From Duganella sp. BuS-21 (GTDB lineage Bacteria > Pseudomonadota > Gammaproteobacteria > Burkholderiales > Burkholderiaceae_D), in the NCBI GenBank assembly GCA_041874725.1, contig CP097466.1:2418001-2482000 (forward strand): a stretch of DNA of 64,000 nucleotides. The letters run 5' to 3'. Each line of letters opens with the position of its first letter. Position 1 is the first letter of the stretch. Below, piece by piece: positions 19,200-26,943 of the stretch. The position numbers were made by a program, and so were the translations under genes. Below the pieces are notes generated by a model, which saw nothing but the letters and a program-made list of their open reading frames with translations, did no database searches and had not been told where the DNA came from.

Positions 19200-19731
19200 A
19201 TCGGTCTGTGTGTATTGCGGCGCCAATCCCGGCGCGTCCCCGCGGTTTGCCGAAGAGGCGCGCGCGCTGGCGCGGGCGCTGGTGGAGCGCAATCTGTCGC
19301 TGGTCTATGGCGGTGGCAAGGTCGGCCTGATGGGCGTGATCGCCGACGAGGTGCTGCGCCTGGGCGGCGAAGTCACCGGTGTGATTCCCACGGCGCTGGT
19401 CGAGCGAGAAGTCGGCCACATGGGTCTGACGCGCCAGTTCATCGTCAAGGATATGCACGAGCGTAAAGCCATGATGGCGGAACTGGCGGGTGGCTTCATC
19501 GCCATGCCGGGCGGCCTGGGCACGCTGGAGGAGTTGTTTGAAATGCTGACGTGGGCGCAGTTGGGCATCCATGCCAAGCCGATCGGCCTGCTCAATGTGG
19601 ACGGTTATTACGATGGCCTGATCACCTTCGTGCGCCACGCCACCGAACAGGAACTGGTGCGCCCGCAGCACGCCGCGCTGATGATGGTGGAGAGCGACGC
19701 CGAGGCGCTGCTGCGCCGTTTCATTAGCTGA
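19180..19731 (+). CDS. LOG-family Rossmann protein (nucleoside 5'-monophosphate phosphoribohydrolase)
   Basis: 183 residues starting at a GTG inside the end of the previous gene, preceded by a GGAAGAGGAAA ribosome-binding stretch. Diagnostic motifs: [10 protein letters not shown] at the N-terminus, [10 protein letters not shown], and [13 protein letters not shown] (the PGGxGTxxE catalytic and phosphate-binding motif). The family releases free bases from (cytokinin-type) nucleoside monophosphates; in bacteria the physiological substrate is often AMP. It ends immediately before the stop of the convergent GH88 gene. Confidence 0.9.
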   Translation: MALLSNKSVCVYCGANPGASPRFAEEARALARALVERNLSLVYGGGKVGLMGVIADEVLRLGGEVTGVIPTALVEREVGHMGLTRQFIVKDMHERKAMMAELAGGFIAMPGGLGTLEELFEMLTWAQLGIHAKPIGLLNVDGYYDGLITFVRHATEQELVRPQHAALMMVESDAEALLRRFIS

Positions 19732-20874
19732 TCACAGTTGCGCCGGCGTCCAGTGGCCTGCCACGCGGGCCAGCGCTTCCAGATAATAGTAATCCCCCCA
19801 TAGCGTGGCTTCATCGACGCCCAGGTTGGCGGCGCGGTGGTAGACCCCGTGGCGCAGCAGGCCGCCGCTGGCGGGAAGCCGGCCGGCGCAATGCTGCGTC
19901 AGCGCTTCCAGCAGGTCGAGCGCGGCGTTGTGATAGCGCTGGCGCGGCGCGCCTTCCGGCAGTTGCGCGGCAATCTCCAGCAGGCCGCAGGCGGCGATGG
20001 CGCAGGCCGAGCTGTCGCGCGGCTCGCCGCTATCGTGCGGCAGGCTCAGATCCCATAAGGCGATGCGGTCCGGCGGCAGCTGGGCCAGGAAGTAGTCGGC
20101 CAGCTGCATGGCATCCGCCAGCAAATTCATCTCCGGCAGGTGGCGGTGGTTGAGCGCGAAACCATACACGCCCCAAGCCTGGCCGCGCGCCCAGCACGAA
20201 TCGTCGGCCAGTCCCTGATGCGTGGAGGGACGCAGCGGCGCGCCGCTGTGGGCGTCGAAATGGAAGGTGTGATAGGTGCTGCCGCCCGGCCGCACCAGGT
20301 GCGCGCGGGTGCGCCGCAGATGGCTGCGCGCCGCCTCGGTGTAGGCCGTATTGCCGCTGGCGCGCGCGGCCCAGTGCAGCAGCGGCAGGTTCATGATGCC
20401 GTCGATGATGACGCGGCCGCGCTGCTCGACATCGTCCATGGTGCCCCACGACTGGATCACGCCCGCTCCCGGCAGGAAGCGCGACAACAATCGCTGCGCA
20501 GCGCCCAGGGTGGCGGCGTGCGCGCCCGGCTGGGCCGTCAGCTGGTGCGCGCTGGCGCAGCTCAGCATGTAGAGGAAACCGAGATCGTGGTGTTCAAGGT
20601 CGAATCCCTGTTCCAGGCGCGCGATGAAGCTGGCGCTCTGCCGTTGCGCTGCCTGGCGCAGCTTTACCTTGCCGGTGAGGGCGTGCGCCAGCCATAGCTG
20701 GCCGGTCCAGAAGCCGGTAGTCCAGCCGACGTTGGCGCCAGCTGCGCTGTCTTGCAGGCGGCGCGGCTGGTAGTGCTGGTCGGTGCTGGTGTCGCCGGGG
20801 AAGGCATCCGGCCCCAGCGTATCGAGGGTATATTCCAGCTGGCGCAGGGCCAATGTCAGGGCGCTAGCAGTCAT
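19732..20874 (-). CDS. GH88 unsaturated glucuronyl hydrolase, cytoplasmic
   Basis: Removes the 4,5-unsaturated uronic acid from glycosaminoglycan disaccharides made by polysaccharide lyases, by hydration of the double bond. The ATG at 20872-20874 (MTASALTLALRQLEY) is chosen because the upstream alternative would sit inside an operator. The two key aspartates are D97 (HHDLGF) and D158 (IIDGIM); the 61-residue spacing equals that between D88 and D149 of Bacillus GL1 UGL. There is no signal peptide, so cleavage is intracellular. It is divergent from the GH105-PL8 operon, with a LacI-type operator at 20895-20912 just upstream of the start. Confidence 0.88.
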   Translation of the reverse strand: MTASALTLALRQLEYTLDTLGPDAFPGDTSTDQHYQPRRLQDSAAGANVGWTTGFWTGQLWLAHALTGKVKLRQAAQRQSASFIARLEQGFDLEHHDLGFLYMLSCASAHQLTAQPGAHAATLGAAQRLLSRFLPGAGVIQSWGTMDDVEQRGRVIIDGIMNLPLLHWAARASGNTAYTEAARSHLRRTRAHLVRPGGSTYHTFHFDAHSGAPLRPSTHQGLADDSCWARGQAWGVYGFALNHRHLPEMNLLADAMQLADYFLAQLPPDRIALWDLSLPHDSGEPRDSSACAIAACGLLEIAAQLPEGAPRQRYHNAALDLLEALTQHCAGRLPASGGLLRHGVYHRAANLGVDEATLWGDYYYLEALARVAGHWTPAQL

Positions 20875-20894
20875 GAGCGGCAAAATCTTGTTGG

Positions 20895-20912
20895 TGATAG
20901 TTAACGTTACCA
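20895..20912 (-). promoter_or_regulatory. LacI-type operator 1, before GH88 gene
   Basis: On the minus strand it reads TGGTAACGTTAACTATCA, with central palindrome TTAACGTTA. It lies 21 bp upstream of the GH88 ATG. It shares its core with five other sites around this locus. Confidence 0.7.
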
Positions 20913-20994
20913 TGTTGTTTTTGAGATTTCAAGGCGTGCGCTGGTGGCTGGCGCGTATTTCCTTAAAAATCGCTTCACAATCTGAAAAATCGTG

Positions 20995-21010
20995 TGGTAT
21001 CGTTAACCTA
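20995..21010 (+). promoter_or_regulatory. LacI-type operator 2, before GH105-PL8 operon
   Basis: TGGTATCGTTAACCTA, 15/16 identical to the site at 37663-37678. It ends 17 bp before the GH105 start, where bound repressor would block transcription. Confidence 0.7.
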
Positions 21011-21027
21011 TCAATTCTTGAGGGGGA

Positions 21028-23178
21028 ATGGTTTTGAAAAATTCGGTGACTATTCTGGCCGGCCTGTGCGCGGGCTGGTTCATGCTGATGCCGGCCGCGG
21101 CGGCGCCGCAGGGGGCGTCCACACTGGCGCCGGCCGCCGTGCTGGCGGCGATGGAGAAGACGGCCAACTGGCAATTGGCGCATCCGACCGGCTATCCGGA
21201 AGACGATTGGACCGTAGCGGTCGGCGATGCGGGCTTCATGGCCCTGGTCGGCATCTCCGGGAATCCGGCCTACCGCGACGCCATGCTGCAGATGGGCCGC
21301 AAGAATCGCTGGCGCCTGGGCCCGAGCCTGTACCACGCGGACGATCAGGCGGTGGGCCAGACCTACGCCGAGCTGTATCAGCAACTGCGCGATCCGGCCA
21401 TGATTGCGCCGATGCGCGCGCAGTTCGACGCCATCATCGAAGAACCGCGCGATGGCACGCTGGACTTCCTGGTGCCGGGCGTGTTGATGCGCTGGTCGTG
21501 GTGCGATGCGCTGTTCATGGGGCCACCGACGTGGGCGCGCTTGTCGTCGGTGAGCGGCGATCCTCGCTATCTGGAATTTGCGATCGAGCGCTGGTGGAAG
21601 ACGTCGGACTATTTGTACGACAAGCAGGAGCACCTGTACTTCCGCGACAGCCGCTACTTCAAACAGCGCGAGGCCAATGGCAAGAAGGTGTTCTGGGGAC
21701 GCGGCAACGGCTGGGTGCTGGGCGGCCTGGCGCGCATGCTGCAGTATGTGCCGGCCAACCATCCATCGTATCCGCGCTTCCTGCAGCAGTACCGCGAGAT
21801 GTCGGAGCGGCTGCTTGGCCTGCAGCAGGCCGACGGCCTGTGGCGCGCCAGTCTGCTCGATCCGGCCAGCTATCCGTCCAAGGACACCAGCGGCACCGGC
21901 CTGTATGCCTACGGCCTGGCGTGGGGCGTGAACCAGGGCTTGCTGCCCAAGGAGCGCTACGGCCCGGCCGTGAAGCGCGCCTGGCTGGCGTTGGCATCGA
22001 GTGTGAATGCAGACGGCAAGCTGACGCACGTGCAGCCCATCGGCGCCGATCCCAAGCACTTCGATCCTGAATCGACGGACATCTTCGCGGTGGGCGCTTT
22101 CCTGATGGCGGGCAGCGAGATGTACCGCATGGGACTGGAGGAGGCCAACGCGCCGCGCGTTGCCACCGTGGTCAATGCAGGCCAGGCTTACCGGCTTGAA
22201 GAATCGCTGGAGGTTGCTGCGGACGGCGACGTGGCGGTGATGGATGCGCTGACCTCGCGCGTGCTGCCTTCGCAGGCGGTGGCGCAAGGTGTGCTGTTCC
22301 AGGCCGATCTGGCGCCGGGCGAGAAGCGCCGCTTCCTGCTGTTCCCGCGCAAGGCGCTGCCGGCGACGCCGCCGGTGATATCGCGTGCGCACGCGCGCTT
22401 CGTGCCGGAACGGATGGACGATTTCGCGTGGGAGAACGACCGCATCGCGCATCGTACCTACGGTCCTGCGATCATGACCGATCCACGTGAAATGCTGGTC
22501 TCCAGCGGCATCGATGTGTGGTCCAAGTCCACCCGCAAGCTGGTGCAGGATGCCTGGTACAAGGGCGGCGACTACCATACGGAAAAAGGCGAAGGCCATG
22601 ACTTCTACCATGTCGGTAAAGGGCGCGGTTGCGGCGGCCTTGGCATCGTGGATGGCAAGGCGTTGTACGCCGCGAAGAATTTCGCCGGCTGGAAGATCCT
22701 GGCCGATGGTCCTATCCGCACCGAGTTCGAACTGCACTACGACGCCTGGGATGCGGCCGGACGCAAGGTTGCCGAAACGCGCCGCGTGTCGCTCGACGCG
22801 GGCAGTAACTTCAGCCGCGTGGAGACGGTGTTCAGCAGCGTCTCCGCCGCGCCGCTGACGGTGGGCGTGGGCATCTCGCAGCGTGAGGGGCAAGGCCGCT
22901 ACCTTGATGATCGCGCCGGCTGGATGAGCTACTGGGAGCCGGAGCAGGGCGCGCATGGTAGCAATGCCTGCGCCGTCATCGTGCCCGGCGCAAGCGGCTA
23001 TGCCGGCATCGATGGCAGCTACGTGGCGACGGCTGCGGCCACGCCGGGCCGTCCCTTCGTTTATTATCTCGGTGCCGCGTGGAGCAAGGGTGGCGACTTC
23101 CCGAATGCGCAGACATGGGAAGCTTATGTCAAGAGTACGGCGGCACGTGTGGCTTCGCCGGTGCAGGTTACCTACTGA
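21028..23178 (+). CDS. Exported GH105 unsaturated uronyl hydrolase fused to DUF4861
   Basis: 716 residues with a Sec signal peptide ending near PAAAAPQ. Residues about 35-375 are a GH105 (alpha/alpha)6 barrel: DDWTVAVGDAGFMAL and MRWSWCDALFMGPPTWARLS carry the conserved aspartates; FWGRGNGWVLGGLARML and DTSGTGLYAYGLAWGVN are further family blocks. Residues about 390-716 match DUF4861, a beta-rich domain of unknown function common in uronate polysaccharide loci (KGEGHDFYHVGKGRGCGG is diagnostic). It should act in the periplasm on unsaturated oligosaccharide ends. It shares an operon with PL8 (12-bp gap). A GAGGGGG element precedes the start. Confidence 0.85.
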   Translation: MVLKNSVTILAGLCAGWFMLMPAAAAPQGASTLAPAAVLAAMEKTANWQLAHPTGYPEDDWTVAVGDAGFMALVGISGNPAYRDAMLQMGRKNRWRLGPSLYHADDQAVGQTYAELYQQLRDPAMIAPMRAQFDAIIEEPRDGTLDFLVPGVLMRWSWCDALFMGPPTWARLSSVSGDPRYLEFAIERWWKTSDYLYDKQEHLYFRDSRYFKQREANGKKVFWGRGNGWVLGGLARMLQYVPANHPSYPRFLQQYREMSERLLGLQQADGLWRASLLDPASYPSKDTSGTGLYAYGLAWGVNQGLLPKERYGPAVKRAWLALASSVNADGKLTHVQPIGADPKHFDPESTDIFAVGAFLMAGSEMYRMGLEEANAPRVATVVNAGQAYRLEESLEVAADGDVAVMDALTSRVLPSQAVAQGVLFQADLAPGEKRRFLLFPRKALPATPPVISRAHARFVPERMDDFAWENDRIAHRTYGPAIMTDPREMLVSSGIDVWSKSTRKLVQDAWYKGGDYHTEKGEGHDFYHVGKGRGCGGLGIVDGKALYAAKNFAGWKILADGPIRTEFELHYDAWDAAGRKVAETRRVSLDAGSNFSRVETVFSSVSAAPLTVGVGISQREGQGRYLDDRAGWMSYWEPEQGAHGSNACAVIVPGASGYAGIDGSYVATAAATPGRPFVYYLGAAWSKGGDFPNAQTWEAYVKSTAARVASPVQVTY

Positions 23179-23190
23179 TCGGAGAACAGC

Positions 23191-25593
23191 ATGCGTCTAA
23201 TTCATCGCCTTGCACTGGCGGCGGCATTTGTGTGCGGCGCCGCACACGCAGAGGATCGTTTCGACGCGCTGCGCGGCCGCTGGCAGGAGCAGTTGCTGGG
23301 CGCCGCCTCGCTGGACCGCAGCGATCCCGATGTGCAAGCGCAGCTGCAGGCGCGGGCGCGTGCGGTGGAGGGTTGGCTGGCGCGCATGAACGCGGCGCCG
23401 GACGCGCAGTATTTGTGGGACGACGCTGCCGCCTTCGACGACCCTAAAGGTCTGCTGGCATCCGCCGCCGTGACCGCCAATGCCTTGCGCCTGCGCCAGA
23501 TGGCGCTGGCCTATGCCACGCCAGGTTCTTCGCTGCACCGCGACGCGGCCTTGGGCAAGGCGACGCTGGCCGGGCTGGATTGGCTGGTGACGCATCATTA
23601 CCGCGCCGGCAAGCCCGCCATCGGCAACTGGTGGGACTGGCAGATCGGCACACCCTTGTATCTGCTGGACGTCCTCAGTTTGATGGATGCGCCGGCCGCA
23701 GTGCGCGGGCGCACGCTGGCGGCGGTGAACTGGTACGTCCCCGATCCGCGCCACCGCACCCGCAGCGACGGCGCCACGCGCGTGAAGGACATCGAGACCG
23801 GCGCCAACCTGCTCGACAAGGCGCTGGTCGCCATCCTCAGCGGCATGCTGGGGCGTGACGAGCAGCGCGTGGCGCTGGGGCGCGACGCCATCGGTCCGGC
23901 GCTGGAACTGGTGGAGCAGGGTGACGGCTTTTACCGCGACGGCTCCTTCCTGCAGCACACCTATGTGCCCTACACCGGCAGCTATGGCGCGGTGGCGTTG
24001 GCCGATTTCTCACGGCTGGTGCAACTGCTGTCGCATTCCGCCTGGCCGATCACCGATCCACGCGCATCGAACATTTTCCTGTGGGCGCGCGACAGCTATG
24101 CGCCGTGGTTCATCGACGGCGCCATGCCGGACGCGGTGCGTGGCCGTAAAATCGCCACGCCGACGCAAAGCGAACACTCCGTCGGCCGCAGCATGATCGC
24201 CTACTTGTCGGTGCTGGCGGAATCCGCAGCCCCCGCCGATGCGGCCGCGCTGCGCTCCTCGATCAAAGGCTGGATGGCGCGCGACCGCAGTTTCGGCGCC
24301 AGCTATCTGGCCGCGCCGGGCGGCGTCGGCACCTCCGGCCTGTCGCTGTTTGAACTGGGCTTGTTGAAAAAGATCGCCGGCGATCCCGCCATCGCTGCCG
24401 CACCGGAGCCGCATGGCGTGCGGCTGTATGCTGCGATGGACCGCGCCATCATGCGCGCCAGCGCTTACGCGGCGGTGCTGAGCATGGCCTCGCCGCGCAT
24501 CTCCTCCTTCGAGTCAGGCAACGGCGAAAACCTGCAGGCCTGGTGGACCGGCATGGGCGTGCTGTCGCTGTACACCGCCGACCAGACCCAGTTCGGTGGC
24601 GATTTCTGGGCGACCGTGGATAGCCGGCGCCTGCCTGGCACCACCACGGACCGCAGCGGCGGCGGGCGACCGCTCGCGTGGAAGATGTATCCCAACACCG
24701 AGCACTGGGTGGGCGGCGTGGCGCAAGGCAGCTACGCGGCGCTGGGCATGGCGTTCAGTATGCGCGGCGTCACCGGCTCTCCGCTGCAAGGCAAGAAGTC
24801 GTGGTTCATGCTGGGCGAGCGCATCCTGGCGCTGGGCGCGGACCTTGGCGATGGCGACGGGCCGGTGGAGACGGTGGTGGAGAATCGCAAGTTAAGCAGC
24901 CTGCAAGCGCGCTTCGTGGTCGATGGCGTGTCGCTGCCGAATGGCCGCAAGGCCGCCGCGCGCTGGGCGCACCTGAGCGACGAGCGTGTGGGCAGCAGCA
25001 TCGGCTATGTGTTCCCGCAGGGCGCCGACATCGTTGCCGAGCAGGCGCAGCGCAGCGGCAGCTGGCGCGCGCTGAACGACCAGCAGAGCGACAAGCAGGT
25101 GCGGGCGTCGTTCCAGACGCTGTCGATTCCCCACGGCGTCGGCGGCAGCAGCTACGCTTATCTGTTGCTCCCTGCGGCCAGCGAGGCGACGACGGCGCAA
25201 GCCGCGCGCGAGCCGGGCTTGCGCATCGAGGCCAACGACGGCCGCGTCGCCGCCGTATTCGACACGCGCGCCAATGTGTATGCCGCCAATCTGTGGCAGG
25301 CCGGCAGCGCGCCGCGCAATGGACGCGCCTATGTCAACGCATCCGGCCCGGCTGCCGTGGTGCTGGCGGAAGAGGGCGGCGAACTGCGCCTGTCGGTGGC
25401 CGATCCCACGCAGCAGCAGCAGGTGATTGAACTGACGGTGGCGCGTCCGGTGTCCGCCATGCTGACCGCCGCACCGGGCGTGACGGTGCTACAGACCGCG
25501 CCGCAGCTGCGTTTGCGCATAGCCACCGCCCGCGCGGCGGGCGGCGGCTATGCGGCCACGTTTGCATTGCCCCTTGTCTCCGGGAGCAAGTGA
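23191..25593 (+). CDS. Exported polysaccharide lyase family 8 (hyaluronate/chondroitin AC-type lyase)
   Basis: 800 residues with a Sec signal peptide ending AAHA. N-terminal helical toroid with the GNWWDWQIGTP block (146-156). The catalytic triad N206 (TGANLLDK), H256 (LQHTYVPY) and Y265 (GSYGAV) has spacings of 50 and 9, the same as N183/H233/Y242 of Arthrobacter chondroitinase AC. The FESGNGENLQAWWTGMG block holds the conserved Arg/Glu-neighbourhood residues. The C-terminal beta-sandwich domains extend to the end. It cleaves uronate-containing polysaccharides by beta-elimination, releasing unsaturated disaccharides. Xanthan or alginate specificity cannot be excluded from sequence, but the GalNAc-type genes nearby favour chondroitin. 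Confidence 0.88.
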   Translation: MRLIHRLALAAAFVCGAAHAEDRFDALRGRWQEQLLGAASLDRSDPDVQAQLQARARAVEGWLARMNAAPDAQYLWDDAAAFDDPKGLLASAAVTANALRLRQMALAYATPGSSLHRDAALGKATLAGLDWLVTHHYRAGKPAIGNWWDWQIGTPLYLLDVLSLMDAPAAVRGRTLAAVNWYVPDPRHRTRSDGATRVKDIETGANLLDKALVAILSGMLGRDEQRVALGRDAIGPALELVEQGDGFYRDGSFLQHTYVPYTGSYGAVALADFSRLVQLLSHSAWPITDPRASNIFLWARDSYAPWFIDGAMPDAVRGRKIATPTQSEHSVGRSMIAYLSVLAESAAPADAAALRSSIKGWMARDRSFGASYLAAPGGVGTSGLSLFELGLLKKIAGDPAIAAAPEPHGVRLYAAMDRAIMRASAYAAVLSMASPRISSFESGNGENLQAWWTGMGVLSLYTADQTQFGGDFWATVDSRRLPGTTTDRSGGGRPLAWKMYPNTEHWVGGVAQGSYAALGMAFSMRGVTGSPLQGKKSWFMLGERILALGADLGDGDGPVETVVENRKLSSLQARFVVDGVSLPNGRKAAARWAHLSDERVGSSIGYVFPQGADIVAEQAQRSGSWRALNDQQSDKQVRASFQTLSIPHGVGGSSYAYLLLPAASEATTAQAAREPGLRIEANDGRVAAVFDTRANVYAANLWQAGSAPRNGRAYVNASGPAAVVLAEEGGELRLSVADPTQQQQVIELTVARPVSAMLTAAPGVTVLQTAPQLRLRIATARAAGGGYAATFALPLVSGSK

Positions 25594-25594
25594 C

Positions 25595-25609
25595 GGTATC
25601 GTTATCACC
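25595..25609 (-). promoter_or_regulatory. LacI-type operator 3, before the lacI-family gene
   Basis: GGTATCGTTATCACC on the plus strand (TGATAACGATACC on the minus). It lies 23 bp before the regulator start, so the regulator is probably autoregulated. Confidence 0.6.
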
Positions 25610-25632
25610 ATAGCCAAATATGGGATAACAGC

Positions 25633-26688
25633 ATGAAGAAGCAGTCGGTGACGTTGGTGCAGGTAGCGGCCAAGGCAGGGGTATCGGTCATGACGGCTTC
25701 GCGCGCCATGTCGGGCGAAGGCTATGTATCGGAAGAGACCAAGGCCAAAGTCCAAGCCGCCGCCAAGAGCCTAGGCTATGCGGCCAATGCGTTGGCGCGT
25801 GTGATGAAGGGCGGCCGTACCAACGTCATCGGCGTAGTGGTCAACGACCTCAGTTCGGTGGTGGTGAACGCCTTCGTCTCCGCGCTGACCGAAGAGGTGC
25901 GCAAGTACGAGATGGACCTCTTCATCTACAACTCCATCGGCCAGCTCGATGAACAAACCCAGCGCCGTCACAGCCAGCTGCTGCACGGCCTGTGGGACGG
26001 CCTGATTTATGTTTTGCCGCGCATGACCGACGAATACCTTGACGCGCTGGAAAAGAGCGAGAGTCCCATCGTGCTGGTCAACTTCTGCCGCCGCGAGACC
26101 ACGCTGCCGGTGGTCCAGGGCGACAACTTCAACGCCGCGCGCGACGCCGTGGCGGGCCTGATCGCACAAGGCCATCAGCGCATCGCTTTCATCAAGGGCA
26201 CCCATTGGACCGGCCAGAGCGCCGAGCGTGAACGCGGCTACCGCCAGGCCATGGCCGATGCCGGCCTGGCGCTGGATGCGGCGTGGATCGAGCAGGGTAC
26301 TTTCAGCGAAAAATCGGGTCAGGAAGCCTGCGAACGCCTGCTGGCGCTGGCGGCCGATGCGCGTCCTTCCGCCATCTTTTGCGCCAACGATGAAATGGCG
26401 ATCGGCTGCATGAACGCTGCGCGCACGCTCAACGTGCAGGTGCCGGAACAGCTGTCGCTGATCGGCTTCGACGATGTCTCCGCCGCCAGCATCGTGCGTC
26501 CGCAATTGACGACTATGCGTCATCCCTTGCCGCTGATGGCGCAGGCGGCCGTGCAGGAACTGATGCGCCGCATACTCGGCCAACCGGGCACGCGCCAGCG
26601 CGTGGAGTTCCCGGCCGAGATGGTGGTGCGCGAATCGACCGCGCCGGCGGCCGGCACAACGACCAAGCGTCGCTCACGCAAGGCATAA
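25633..26688 (+). CDS. LacI-family transcriptional regulator of the glycosaminoglycan locus
   Basis: 351 residues. The N-terminal HTH and hinge helix are clear (VTLVQVAAKAGVSVMTASRAMSG, then KSLGYAANALARVMKGGR), followed by a periplasmic-binding-protein-like effector domain with GFDDVSAASIVRPQLTTMRHP. It sits between the lyase and the TonB receptor genes and is flanked by operator-like palindromes (25595-25609, 26766-26781). Its effector is probably an unsaturated disaccharide or an amino-sugar derivative; this is inference. Start at 25633 (MKKQSVTLVQ) is standard for the family. Confidence 0.92.
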   Translation: MKKQSVTLVQVAAKAGVSVMTASRAMSGEGYVSEETKAKVQAAAKSLGYAANALARVMKGGRTNVIGVVVNDLSSVVVNAFVSALTEEVRKYEMDLFIYNSIGQLDEQTQRRHSQLLHGLWDGLIYVLPRMTDEYLDALEKSESPIVLVNFCRRETTLPVVQGDNFNAARDAVAGLIAQGHQRIAFIKGTHWTGQSAERERGYRQAMADAGLALDAAWIEQGTFSEKSGQEACERLLALAADARPSAIFCANDEMAIGCMNAARTLNVQVPEQLSLIGFDDVSAASIVRPQLTTMRHPLPLMAQAAVQELMRRILGQPGTRQRVEFPAEMVVRESTAPAAGTTTKRRSRKA

Positions 26689-26765
26689 GCTTAGTAGGGA
26701 TTTGTCGCTTTTTTGTCCTCATCAACAAAAAGCGTGTAAAAAGGCTTGTCAATGAAAAGTTCGAC

Positions 26766-26781
26766 TGATAACGTTAACTCA
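26766..26781 (+). promoter_or_regulatory. LacI-type operator 4, upstream of the TonB receptor
   Basis: TGATAACGTTAACTCA. It is one of two related palindromes in the 255-bp gap before the receptor gene; paired sites allow looping. Confidence 0.65.
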
Positions 26782-26860
26782 TCTGCATGAAATACACGCC
26801 AAGCCGCTGCCACAGCGGGGTTGGGCGGCGGATGGGGCTGGTGCGATATTTTTTTCATCG

Positions 26861-26880
26861 CATGTGATAACGTTCACATG
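26861..26880 (+). promoter_or_regulatory. LacI-type operator 5, upstream of the TonB receptor
   Basis: Extended palindrome CATGTGATAACGTTCACATG (10-bp half sites with two mismatched pairs), about 63 bp before the receptor start and 95 bp from operator 4. The outer TGTGA/TCACA arms also resemble a CRP half-site pair. Confidence 0.65.
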
Positions 26881-26943
26881 TTTATCCGGCCCGAGTGGTA
26901 TCACAGGCATAGAAGGTGTACATTCCATCGAGGAGGATCAGCA

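Noticed and set aside
20929..22956. A 675-codon minus-strand frame opposite GH105
   Set aside because: Arg/His/Ala-rich mirror frame with no domain, overlapping operator 2.
26706..26734. Hairpin after the lacI-family gene as a terminator
   Set aside because: The stem is mostly A-T pairs and is not followed by a T-tract; it may be chance.
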